From positions 1-23,153 of IMG/VR virus record IMGVR_UViG_3300042945_000737: a DNA stretch of 23,153 nt; one strand, written 5' to 3'. Position numbers and translations under genes: made by a program. The stretch is from a virus. The notes under the pieces were generated by a model that saw only the letters and a list, made by a program, of their open reading frames with translations, was not told where the DNA came from and did no database searches. This document shows positions 14,916-22,400 of the stretch, in pieces. Position 1 is the first letter of the stretch. Every line of letters begins with the position of its first letter.

Positions 14916-15320
14916 TTACCCCCACACACGGACCGAGAACTCGGCACCGAGATAGTCAACACCATTAACCGTGTACACACCAATACCGCTGGCGCGGTCT
15001 ACCTTGATCGTATTTGCAGCACCACTGAGTGATGAATCTGCTTCTAACGCGTACTTAACAGAAGATGCACCAGTAGATGCCAGATAAACATCGAGCAACT
15101 TCTGTGCATTCCTATCGGAAGCCTTTCCAATAAATATCCTGATTGGAAATACCGCCATGTCGTTGGATCTATTCAAGGTAGAGTCGAATACAATTTCATT
15201 CGGGATGCCGACAACAGCAGCCGGTACGGCCAGTGAATCCGGCACAACCTCATAGCAGCGCAGCCCGGTAATCGTAGCGAGGTTGGTCTTTAGACCGTTT
15301 CTTACGTCGCCAATAACCAT
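14916..15320 (-). CDS. Tail terminator / tail completion protein
   Basis: 134 residues. The N-terminal segment (VRNGLKTNLATITGLRCYEV, then VPDSLAVPAAVVG) is very typical of siphovirus tail terminator proteins, which cap the tube at the head-proximal end and fix tail length together with the tape measure. Starts directly after the gp10-like stop, with GAGGAAG upstream. Gene order, between the gp10-like protein and the tube genes, supports the call. Confidence 0.75.
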   Translation of the reverse strand: MVIGDVRNGLKTNLATITGLRCYEVVPDSLAVPAAVVGIPNEIVFDSTLNRSNDMAVFPIRIFIGKASDRNAQKLLDVYLASTGASSVKYALEADSSLSGAANTIKVDRASGIGVYTVNGVDYLGAEFSVRVWG

Positions 15321-15845
15321 CTACTTCCTCAACATTCGGCTAAGCGCATACTCAAAGAAGTCACGCACCTTGGGAGCTTGCTGGGCAAACGCATTACGCA
15401 GGAACCTGCGGGGCTTGAGCCCACCCTTCTTCTCGATAGACTTGGCGACTGCAAAAGCAACTTGCTCTGGTGTCTGGTTACCGGATACAGCCAGCTTGCG
15501 CTCAACCCAATTAACGAGCGCTCTAGGACTTACTTTAACGGCCCCTGGAGTGCCCTGTGGCGCGTCTGAGTTACGGCCAGTACCGTATTCCATATATGTC
15601 GAGTAATCGAGCTTAGAGCCCACTACAACCTGCCACACGCCATTGTCGTTAACCCTGCGGGATTGTTCAAAATTAATAGAGCGTCTCAGATTTCCAGAAT
15701 CCGCAGGAGCAAGACGCTGTGCTTCTGATCTAATTTCCCTGGCGAGTGAGTCAAGAATATTCTTTATTTCATCATCTGCCTTGACTGGCATTTTTGAAAA
15801 TAAATCGAGTGCCGATGTTGCATCAACATTAATATTGATATCCAT
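15321..15845 (-). CDS. HK97 gp10-like neck/tail protein
   Basis: 174 residues from the ATG at 15845, chosen because GGGAG lies seven bases upstream; the ATG at 15878 is only about two bases after the predicted start of promoter P15 and has no ribosome site. Features typical of the gp10-like family: an early helix (EIKNILDSLAREIRSEAQRL), APADSGNLRRSI, then VVGSKLDYSTYMEYGTG and PRRFLRNAF. These proteins join head and tail. Possible programmed uses or partners cannot be read from the sequence. Confidence 0.85.
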   Translation of the reverse strand: MDININVDATSALDLFSKMPVKADDEIKNILDSLAREIRSEAQRLAPADSGNLRRSINFEQSRRVNDNGVWQVVVGSKLDYSTYMEYGTGRNSDAPQGTPGAVKVSPRALVNWVERKLAVSGNQTPEQVAFAVAKSIEKKGGLKPRRFLRNAFAQQAPKVRDFFEYALSRMLRK

Positions 15846-15886
15846 ATCGCCACTCCCTTCCGCCCGCGCAGGGCTCATATCTATCT

Positions 15887-15916
15887 ATAATAAATTAAGA
15901 ACGGGGCTTCGTTCAA
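15887..15916 (-). promoter_or_regulatory. Late-type promoter P15 for the neck and tail genes
   Basis: On the - strand, TTGAAC (15916-15911), an 18-bp spacer and TATTAT (15892-15887); expected start near 15880. It occupies the gap between the head-tail connector and gp10-like genes and gives a leader of about 35 bases to the ATG at 15845. Confidence 0.6.
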
Positions 15917-15921
15917 GGACA

Positions 15922-16530
15922 TTAAATGTCATCTGCCATTGAAAAACGTTTATAACCAACCAGTAAAGAATCAATATCTGGATCTACTGCACGAATAGCC
16001 ACAGACTGACCTATGTCACCACCGCCAGTAACTCCGAATGGTGCATCCTTGCGGCGATAAAGGCGCTGCGCGAGCATGATACAAGCCTCATTGACAGCAT
16101 CTGGAACAGCAGCCCAACCCCAGGTACCGGTGATTTTGAGCATGTCACGGCCTATGTCAAACGTGTCACTGGCCAGTGGCTTCATCCTGATGACGGTGTA
16201 AGGACGACCATATGCAGCATTGCTGAGTGGACCTAGCTCGTAGTTAGATGCACTCACCGTGTTGCTGAATGTCCTGTCCAGGTTCCTATCAGTTTGAACC
16301 GATGTCACCGACTGAAGGTCATCTACGAAAACCTTGCTTCCACTATGCACATCGAAGTATCTGACCTGAGCAGCAGAGGAGTAGAACACTCGATTGCAGA
16401 TCCGATCAATCGACCTGGATGCAGCCTCGATGACAGCCTCGATAATTGCATCATCCGCTGTGTCCCCTGTAGGGATGCCTACGCGGGCTTTAACCTCGGC
16501 CAGAGTGCAGTAACCATTAACTATGGGCAT
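15922..16530 (-). CDS. Head-tail connector (gp6-like adaptor)
   Basis: 202 residues. N-terminal GYCTLAEVKARVGI, then ADDAIIEAVIEAASRSIDRICNRVF, is the standard helical opening of gp6-like connector proteins, which dock onto the portal. Beta-rich middle (VRYFDVHSG, FVDDLQSVTSVQTD) and a C-terminal helix (AVNEACIMLAQRLYRRKD) also fit. Located between capsid and neck genes as usual. The end reaches the promoter gap at 15893-15921. Confidence 0.85.
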   Translation of the reverse strand: MPIVNGYCTLAEVKARVGIPTGDTADDAIIEAVIEAASRSIDRICNRVFYSSAAQVRYFDVHSGSKVFVDDLQSVTSVQTDRNLDRTFSNTVSASNYELGPLSNAAYGRPYTVIRMKPLASDTFDIGRDMLKITGTWGWAAVPDAVNEACIMLAQRLYRRKDAPFGVTGGGDIGQSVAIRAVDPDIDSLLVGYKRFSMADDI

Positions 16531-16532
16531 GG

Positions 16533-16736
16533 TTATTCTCCCGTTGATTTACGGCGCACTGAGACACGTTTTACGCTCTTGTCGAGAACCTCGAGAACCG
16601 GACGTTCGTCGCCAACTACCTCGAAGGAATCAGGAGACTCCCTGAGCACCTGGGCAGCAATATGCTGAGGTACGATGTCACCTGGAACGAAGTGGCCGCT
16701 AGAGCTAGAGAATTGAGATACGCAACGAATAACCAT
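16533..16736 (-). CDS. Small head-region protein
   Basis: 67 residues; ATG with GGGGGT upstream after the terminator-like hairpin. The middle (GHFVPGDIVPQHIAAQVL, then FEVV) resembles small phage proteins commonly encoded between capsid and connector, in which a PGD motif precedes an AxxL helix. Role unknown. The C-terminus is basic (KRVSVRRKSTGE). Only two bases separate it from the connector gene. Confidence 0.65.
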   Translation of the reverse strand: MVIRCVSQFSSSSGHFVPGDIVPQHIAAQVLRESPDSFEVVGDERPVLEVLDKSVKRVSVRRKSTGE

Positions 16737-16767
16737 AATTACCCCCTAATCGCCTGGGTTACAGGCA

Positions 16768-16812
16768 CAAAATATATCTGCGGGGGGAGCATGTTATTGC
16801 CCGCCCCCGCAG
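16768..16812 (-). terminator. Terminator-like hairpin after the capsid genes
   Basis: A 9-bp GC-rich stem (16778-16786 with 16804-16812) encloses a 17-nt loop; on the - strand it is followed by ATATATTTT. The T tract is interrupted, so it may be a partial terminator that keeps capsid transcripts more abundant than those of downstream genes. Confidence 0.6.
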
Positions 16813-16833
16813 CATCTCCGACTGGGTGATTTA

Positions 16834-17262
16834 TTAAATGCCAGTCATTTGCACAAGTACATAAACAACTACGAACAAGTCATAAGTATGTCCGTCCCAT
16901 CCGTCATTCGTAGAGATTTTGACCCCTAGTTTAGAACCTACATCAATCTTGTGAGCATATCTCTCGAACTTGGCATGAGCGGCTTGTTGTGTCGTGATTG
17001 TCTGGGTAGCTCCTGAAACAATTGCTCCGTCAACCGTGGGTGAAACTGTCAAAGTACCTGTTGTTGCAGCACCCGATAAATCAACAGAAATACCCACGAT
17101 TTGACCAGAGAATGGCATCGACACACCAGTTACCTGGAGGTGCTGGCCATTTGAAGTTTCTTGGACATAGAGTGCAGCATTAGTCTGATTATTCGCAATG
17201 TCATGCTGGGCATAAACAATTTGAACAAGTTGACCTTTTGCTGCAATGTCTTCGATCTGCAT
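16834..17262 (-). CDS. Capsid-associated protein, possible decoration or head fibre protein
   Basis: 142 residues, 21 bases after the capsid gene, with GAGAGGAG upstream. The N-terminal ~35 residues are polar (MQIEDIAAKGQLVQIVYAQHD); the rest alternates hydrophobic and polar residues in a beta-sandwich-like pattern (GISVDLSGAATTGTLTVSPTVDG, LGVKISTNDGW, DLFVVVYVLVQM). No membrane segment or enzyme motif. Sharing the region between the capsid start and the hairpin at 16768-16812 suggests high expression, as for a capsid decoration protein. Inference from position only. Confidence 0.65.
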   Translation of the reverse strand: MQIEDIAAKGQLVQIVYAQHDIANNQTNAALYVQETSNGQHLQVTGVSMPFSGQIVGISVDLSGAATTGTLTVSPTVDGAIVSGATQTITTQQAAHAKFERYAHKIDVGSKLGVKISTNDGWDGHTYDLFVVVYVLVQMTGI

Positions 17263-17283
17263 TTGGCCAGTCTCCTCTCGATA

Positions 17284-18639
17284 TTAGACGGTGATGTTGT
17301 ACAGGACAGCAGCGCCCTCGAGACCGCTGGCAGCGCCGGTAGCGCTGTAACGTCCGAGGCCGAGGCGGAAGGAAGCAACGAGGCGAGCCTGCTGCATACC
17401 GGGCATACGCTCGAGTTCGAGAGTAACGCCACGCTTCATACCGACCTTGAAGGCGTTGCGGTTGAAGGCGATGAGCTGACCCTTGGTGTTGTTGGCAGGA
17501 GTTGCGCTGATCTTACCGTCAGCTTCGGTGAGGCCCATGGCCATCGTGCTGATGATGGGCGAACCGAGGATGTTGCCGATCTGCCCGTTGAGAACACCGG
17601 CCTGGGGACCGAACTTATCGACGGTGACGACCTGGTCGAGCTGGGCAATCTTGTCGGCGGTCTGAGGATCGCAGACATAGATGATGTCGCTAGAGCGAAC
17701 AGGGTGACCCCAGTCGATGAGGTTGGCCTTGTCCATCATGAGGCCGCGAAGACCAGCGATACCGGCGAGGCTGATAGCGCCACCCATGCTGGTAGCATTG
17801 GCAGTGTTGTCAACGAGGCCGAGCTTGCGGAGACCGTCGAAGGCGAGGAAGTACTTGGTATCAGCGGGGTCGGCATCGTCGCTGTTGATGTTGCCGGTAG
17901 CAGCGTTGGTGGTGTCACCGTTGAGGATGACAGCGTCGCTGTAGAAGGCGAGCGAAGCAGCGATCTGCGAACGGACGAAAGGCAGGAAGGGGATGATGGC
18001 GTCTTCTTCGAGTTCGTAGGTCCAGATCTGGTTGATGAGCATCTTCTTGGCAGCAACGAGAACGCGGTTAGAACCGACGCGACCGGTACCGGAAAGGAAG
18101 CTGTTCTCGGTGGTGTTCTCGCCGAGGAACTGGGGCTCTGGGAGATCAGCAACGACGGGCAGGTAAGCCTGCTGATTCAGCATCTCGAAGCTATCGAGAA
18201 GACCGAACACGCGGCTGTCCTGGCGAGCAGCATCCCAGAGTTCGCCGACGTACTGAACGCCGATGAGTTCCTGACCGTAGCCAGCAGCGGCTTCGTTCTG
18301 GGTAGCCTTGCGGTAGGGGATAGCATCAACCTTGCTGTTGTTGATGAAGTTCTTGGAGACATGCTGGAAAGCATTCTCAAGCTCTTCAGAAGGGCCACCC
18401 TTGGTGGACTTCATGATGCCGTGAAGGATCTGGACATCGGCGCTGGTGAGGCCGCTGAACTTGGAACCCTTGGTGTTAGCATCGCCCTGGAACTTGATCT
18501 TGCGAGCAACATCAATACCAGTGTTTTCCTTGGTAGCGCGAAGCTCCTTCTCAATGGCATCGAGACGGCTGGAGACATCGCCGGGCATCTGGTTAACCTT
18601 GGCTGCAAGTTCGCCGAGCAGCTCATTCATTTCTGACAT
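17284..18639 (-). CDS. Major capsid protein, HK97 fold
   Basis: 451 residues; ATG with GGAGG upstream. The N-terminal ~45 residues are helical and likely coiled coil (MNELLGELAAKVNQMPGDVS, RLDAIEKELRATKEN), the scaffolding delta domain normally removed by the prohead protease. The rest has HK97 capsid features: LGENTTENSFLSGTGRVGS, LVAAKKMLINQIWTYELEED, FVRSQIAASLAFYSDAVILNGD and a final strand region (VTLELERMPGMQQARLVASFR). Codon use is unusually biased to C/G-ending codons, with no TTA, CTA or TCA at all, as expected for a very highly expressed gene. Confidence 0.92.
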   Translation of the reverse strand: MSEMNELLGELAAKVNQMPGDVSSRLDAIEKELRATKENTGIDVARKIKFQGDANTKGSKFSGLTSADVQILHGIMKSTKGGPSEELENAFQHVSKNFINNSKVDAIPYRKATQNEAAAGYGQELIGVQYVGELWDAARQDSRVFGLLDSFEMLNQQAYLPVVADLPEPQFLGENTTENSFLSGTGRVGSNRVLVAAKKMLINQIWTYELEEDAIIPFLPFVRSQIAASLAFYSDAVILNGDTTNAATGNINSDDADPADTKYFLAFDGLRKLGLVDNTANATSMGGAISLAGIAGLRGLMMDKANLIDWGHPVRSSDIIYVCDPQTADKIAQLDQVVTVDKFGPQAGVLNGQIGNILGSPIISTMAMGLTEADGKISATPANNTKGQLIAFNRNAFKVGMKRGVTLELERMPGMQQARLVASFRLGLGRYSATGAASGLEGAAVLYNITV

Positions 18640-18658
18640 TTAAACCTCCAATTGCCTA

Positions 18659-19732
18659 TTAGGCAGATTTGAATGCAGCGAGAAGCTGCTTCAGTGCAAC
18701 GAGATTAACCGATTCGGCTTCAGCCGGTTCGGTAGCTGGTGCCGCCTCAGCGGGTGCCGGGGCAGGCTCTTCGACCGGAGCTTCAGGCTCAGGTTGAATT
18801 TCCATCAGTTCGAGCAAGCGAATCATATCCATGACGCCGCTCATAGCTTCCAAAAGATGGTCACGAAGGGCATACAGAGATTCAAGCTCAATGCATTCGC
18901 CATCTTTATATCTATCGTCCATATTGGCTCCCTTGATTCTTACCGCGCCAGGGTTTGCCGGGATAGCTACCAGAGATACCTCCAGAAGCTCCATGGCAGT
19001 GTGTTTAACCACACCATTGACGGGGCTGCGCTTCAGCGAACGGAAGCCAACAGAGACCGTCCTAAGCATATTAGAATCAACGAGCGTCTTGGCTCGCTGA
19101 CCCTTCGGGGTGTCTGCAAATTGAATATCTACTGCCCAGCCATTGGCCAGTCGAATCGGTTCGCCGATACCAACACCAATGATATCGTCAATGGAGTCAT
19201 ATCGGTGAGAATCAATAATGACTGGATTAGCTAGCCAATTAGAAAAGTCCCAACCGTTCTGATCGATAACTTCATTCTGGCGATCAACCTGGTCGGTGCT
19301 GATAACGAATTGATACTTACCCGCATTGTTGGAAAGTAATTTGGCTTCAATCTGGAGTTTCTTCATAGCCTGCTTCGCCTCCTCGACAACAGCCTTCATG
19401 TGGTCTATCCCACGGGAACCTACCACTAGCCATTTCATCTGGGCGATCACACCGGCCAGTCTGAAGTCTTCAAGGTGCCGAGCTGCCCAGGCTTCTCGTA
19501 ACCTTACTGCTTCTTCCTCTGCTGGTGTCTCTGGGGCGCGTTTGTCTGTAGCCATTGGAAGCAGTAATCTAAATTGCTGATTGCCTCTGATATTACCGCC
19601 CTCATCCCAGATATCTGGATATTCTTCCTGGAGTTCAATCAGATAATCAATATCGGGAAATACTGGATATTCTGAATTACGAAGATCAACCTTCTTGTCA
19701 CCGCCTGGGGCTGGAAAGTCGGTTATCGGCAT
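18659..19732 (-). CDS. Prohead protease (HK97 / U35 type) with N-terminal extension
   Basis: 357 residues; the ATG overlaps the previous stop (TAATG). The protease domain spans about 127-256: IEAKLLSNN, ISTDQVDRQNEVID, NPVIIDSH with catalytic His176, TVSVGF with catalytic Ser227, and LLEVSLVAIPANP, where Glu251 is the likely third residue. It matures the capsid and removes the delta domain. The first ~125 residues are not part of the usual protease: FPDIDYLIELQEEYPDIW, NIRGNQQFRLL and a helical LREAWAARHLEDFRLAGV. The tail (about 310-343) is rich in Ala, Pro and Glu and probably disordered. Confidence 0.88.
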   Translation of the reverse strand: MPITDFPAPGGDKKVDLRNSEYPVFPDIDYLIELQEEYPDIWDEGGNIRGNQQFRLLLPMATDKRAPETPAEEEAVRLREAWAARHLEDFRLAGVIAQMKWLVVGSRGIDHMKAVVEEAKQAMKKLQIEAKLLSNNAGKYQFVISTDQVDRQNEVIDQNGWDFSNWLANPVIIDSHRYDSIDDIIGVGIGEPIRLANGWAVDIQFADTPKGQRAKTLVDSNMLRTVSVGFRSLKRSPVNGVVKHTAMELLEVSLVAIPANPGAVRIKGANMDDRYKDGECIELESLYALRDHLLEAMSGVMDMIRLLELMEIQPEPEAPVEEPAPAPAEAAPATEPAEAESVNLVALKQLLAAFKSA

Positions 19733-19929
19733 TACAACCCTCCCTGCGGGCCTGGCAAATAATCGGATACTTTATAATAAAATATCTCTTTATCCACCCA
19801 CAAAATAATCAATAATCCACAAGTAAACGTAGCTATCGATACATCGTTTCGCGAAGCTTTAATTAATTCAGCCGCGCTGTTTGCTGAGCCCTTGGTGGGG
19901 AATTCATAGACCGTAAACTTAATGCCCAT
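19732..19929 (-). CDS. 65-residue unknown protein between portal and protease
   Basis: The start is placed at the ATG at 19929, just after AGGTGTGGAG; a longer frame from a TTG at 19983 is rejected because that TTG is the -35 box of promoter P19. Sequence begins MGIKFTVYEFP, has a short hydrophobic stretch (ATFTCGLLIILWV) and ends YLPGPQGG. The stretch is too short for a confident membrane span. Stop overlaps the protease start (TAATG). No family recognised. Confidence 0.6.
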   Translation of the reverse strand: MGIKFTVYEFPTKGSANSAAELIKASRNDVSIATFTCGLLIILWVDKEIFYYKVSDYLPGPQGGL

Positions 19930-19953
19930 AACTCCACACCTAATTCTTTTTAT

Positions 19954-19983
19954 ATCATAATTGGTTTCACCGCTGGTGTTCAA
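19954..19983 (-). promoter_or_regulatory. Late-type promoter P19 for the capsid genes
   Basis: On the - strand, TTGAAC (19983-19978), an 18-bp spacer and TATGAT (19959-19954); expected start near 19947, about 18 bases before the ATG at 19929. It would serve the small protein, protease, capsid and decoration genes down to the hairpin at 16768. Confidence 0.65.
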
Positions 19984-19998
19984 GAGGTTGTTTAATAT

Positions 19999-21162
19999 TT
20001 ATTGCAGTAGCTCTGGTTTGTAATGGGCCAGTACAGTCTCAAGCGGAACTCCCATACTAACTAGGATCTGCATCTGATTAACAATTTCAGTCTGATCTTC
20101 CTGGAGTGCAGGAATCCTGGTGAAATCGAATTCGAGCCGCAGACCTGGCTCATAGCTCTTGAGAAGTTGCTCGGTAAATTCGCTAGCAATGCGACGTGCT
20201 TCCGGGATAATACAATCAGAGAAGAATGCTTTGTCGGCCTGCTCGACGTTGCTGTAGGTGGCTGTACTGAAGTCCATCAGCTTTGTTGGGGGAACCTTGA
20301 ACACTCGGCATACATCGATAACCGAGAAGCTGAGTAGCTCCAGGAACTGAGCATCGGCTGGAGTAAGCTGCGGGGTCTGTAGGTCCATAGGGTGCGAGAA
20401 CACTGCAAGCTTGTGAGCCTTATCAACCCCACGCATGCGGAGATTAAGTTGCTCTTCGATAGACTCTCGCTGCTCCCTGGTTAGCGACATACCGCCTTCT
20501 CTGGGGCTCAGGATACCGCCTGGGTTGAGTCCATTACGGAGAATGGACTGGTTAGACACCATTGCATCGATACTGGATTCAATGGCGATTCTAGCGGCTC
20601 TGAGAGGGCTTAGAGAACGGAACTCGTTAGTCGGGTCCATGACCCCACGAATCCAGATCACATCGTCAGCAACATACTCGATATAGTTACCGACACCGAC
20701 TTCGACCTTCCATCCAGGAACATACTCGTCAGCAGATCGACGCTCTAGCATGGTTATTTTATTGCTAGGCACGAACCAAAGCTCGGCAGGATTGCCACGG
20801 TTATCTCGTTCGATTACGACGAAGGATTCACCGAAGACACACATCGACATCTCGATGGCTTGCAGAAGTCGCTCGAAGGTCCAATAAGGATTGACATACT
20901 TGAGCAGATCCAGGACTGGATGCTGACCTACGGCTTCGTAACCGTCGCCTGTATCGAGCAGGAGCCTGATGGGGATACTGGCCAGTGTACTTGACCTGAG
21001 ATCGATTGCCGAATAGACAGCAGTGCTGGCCTGGACAAGTTCATTAACGGGTGTCTTCGTATCGGCCAGTGCTCTGAACTTCGCATCGAGTGACATATAA
21101 TTGTCCACAGCACCAAAGCGCCAGGCTTTAATTGCATTCTGGACTCTATCTCTGAATCTCAT
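19999..21162 (-). CDS. Portal protein, HK97 family
   Basis: 387 residues; ATG with GGGGG upstream after promoter P21. Family features in order: VNELVQASTAVYSAIDLRS, ASIPIRLL, PVLDLLKYVNPYWTFERLL, MSMCVFGESFVVIERD followed by ELWFVPSNKI, SPLRAARIAIES, LRNGLNPGGILS, and near the C-terminus FKVPPTKLMDFSTATYSN then FFSDCIIPEARRI. The dodecameric portal is the DNA entry channel and binds the terminase. Size is normal for the HK97 type. Confidence 0.92.
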   Translation of the reverse strand: MRFRDRVQNAIKAWRFGAVDNYMSLDAKFRALADTKTPVNELVQASTAVYSAIDLRSSTLASIPIRLLLDTGDGYEAVGQHPVLDLLKYVNPYWTFERLLQAIEMSMCVFGESFVVIERDNRGNPAELWFVPSNKITMLERRSADEYVPGWKVEVGVGNYIEYVADDVIWIRGVMDPTNEFRSLSPLRAARIAIESSIDAMVSNQSILRNGLNPGGILSPREGGMSLTREQRESIEEQLNLRMRGVDKAHKLAVFSHPMDLQTPQLTPADAQFLELLSFSVIDVCRVFKVPPTKLMDFSTATYSNVEQADKAFFSDCIIPEARRIASEFTEQLLKSYEPGLRLEFDFTRIPALQEDQTEIVNQMQILVSMGVPLETVLAHYKPELLQ

Positions 21163-21197
21163 TTACACCCCCGTCCGCGTTAATACGCCTAATTTCT

Positions 21198-21227
21198 ATA
21201 GTAAAACATTTATTTATAAACGTTCAA
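21198..21227 (-). promoter_or_regulatory. Late-type promoter P21 before the portal gene
   Basis: On the - strand, TTGAAC (21227-21222), an 18-bp spacer and TACTAT (21203-21198); expected start near 21191, about 29 bases before the portal ATG. The -10 is the weakest of the four, but the layout and AT-rich surroundings match the others. Confidence 0.5.
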
Positions 21228-21233
21228 GGCCCG

Positions 21234-22400
21234 CTATGACATTGATATTGTCCCGTTAGCTAGTGCCCGGTACGCATGGGCCAGAGCATCAACGAAATCG
21301 TCGTGAGCACCAACAGGAAATCCAAGAAGTTCACGCTTGAACTCTGGAGGTAATTCTTTAGAAAGATAAACAAGCCCCTGCTCGAATCTCGCTTGCACTG
21401 GATAAAACCTTGTAATTTTATCTTTATCTGGCCGCACCCCTTGTACTGGCAAGCTCGTTGTTCGCAATAACTCCGTAACGACTGCCGCTTGGTACTGGAC
21501 TTGTTCGATTGCAACCATATCTGGCTTCCACTTATCTGAAATATCCTGGATAAATCGAAGTACGCCATCAAATGGAGAACGCGTCCTGGCAGCTTCGAGA
21601 ATATAGATACGACCGTCTTTTGTTTTGCCAAGTACCACAGCAGCAGTATAATCCGCCCCTTCCCGAGTCGATATAGCAAGGTCAACCCCAACGGCCAGTG
21701 AAATAAACTCTGAGCGATCCGGGATATTATTTGTGACCCTGAGCCAGTCTTCCTTAAGCAGTGCACCTGAGCTGGAAACAAATTCCGCCATGAACTCACG
21801 TCGAAATACTATTTCAGGTAGGCTGCGCTTTGCGGCTTCTATTTCATCCGGGTCCAGGTAAGGGTTCGTGATTGATGGGAAGCGCCATGACTTAGTGTTT
21901 GGATCACTACCGTCTTGGCCAATATTAAAGATATTGTGAAACCAACCGCCTTCGATATTTGGGGTGGAAATAATAATTGCTGAACCCTTGCGGTCGGCCA
22001 GTGAAGGTCGCAATACTTCCGTCCAGACCCGCTCCTGGATGAAGTCAGCTTCATCGATAATAACGAGATCAAGTGACTCACCACGAAGGTTCTGCGGCAC
22101 GTCTGCCGATTTGCATGTGATCGACCCACCGGTTGGGAACGTTACGGTGCGGACCGATTCTTGAGTCTCTGCAAATACTTGCTCTGCCATCGGACGTATC
22201 ATTCTCCATCCGATGCTAGAGACGCTATAAGTTGGAGCAACCCACCAAACCTTATGGCCAAGTAAGGCAGCTCGAAGAGCGAGTACAGCAGCTAGCTTTG
22301 ATTTACCCCACCTACGACCGCATACAAGCACCTTGAACCGCGAAGGGTCTTTGGCCACTATCTGCTGATAATGATGCAACGAAGGAAGTCTGACGCGCAT
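21234..22400 (-). CDS. terL: Terminase large subunit (ATPase and nuclease)
   Basis: 388 residues; the ATG overlaps the TerS stop (TAATG). ATPase domain: Walker A GRRWGKS (28-34), Walker B LVIIDEAD with Asp116-Glu117, coupling motif STP (145-147). Nuclease domain with RNase H-like acidic residues: Asp240 in VGVDLA, Glu299 in VAIEQ, and HDDFVDA (366-372) with Asp367/368 and Asp371. It drives DNA into the prohead through the portal and makes the end cuts. Slightly short for the family but all motifs are present. Ends seven bases before the -35 box of P21. Confidence 0.95.
   Translation of the reverse strand: MRVRLPSLHHYQQIVAKDPSRFKVLVCGRRWGKSKLAAVLALRAALLGHKVWWVAPTYSVSSIGWRMIRPMAEQVFAETQESVRTVTFPTGGSITCKSADVPQNLRGESLDLVIIDEADFIQERVWTEVLRPSLADRKGSAIIISTPNIEGGWFHNIFNIGQDGSDPNTKSWRFPSITNPYLDPDEIEAAKRSLPEIVFRREFMAEFVSSSGALLKEDWLRVTNNIPDRSEFISLAVGVDLAISTREGADYTAAVVLGKTKDGRIYILEAARTRSPFDGVLRFIQDISDKWKPDMVAIEQVQYQAAVVTELLRTTSLPVQGVRPDKDKITRFYPVQARFEQGLVYLSKELPPEFKRELLGFPVGAHDDFVDALAHAYRALANGTISMS

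Noticed and set aside
17161-18636. 491-codon + strand frame opposite the capsid gene
   Set aside because: It is codon-aligned antisense to the major capsid gene and open only because that gene avoids TTA, CTA and TCA. Its product is a mirror of the capsid codons with no recognisable family.
19930-19983. N-terminal extension of the 65-residue protein from a TTG at 19983
   Set aside because: This TTG is the first part of the TTGAAC box of promoter P19, no ribosome site precedes it, and the expected transcript starts downstream near 19947.
6035-21220. ATAAACGT near 6036, 15946 and 21217 as a shared element
   Set aside because: Orientation and distance to the promoters differ and one copy lies at the end of a coding region, so it looks like chance.
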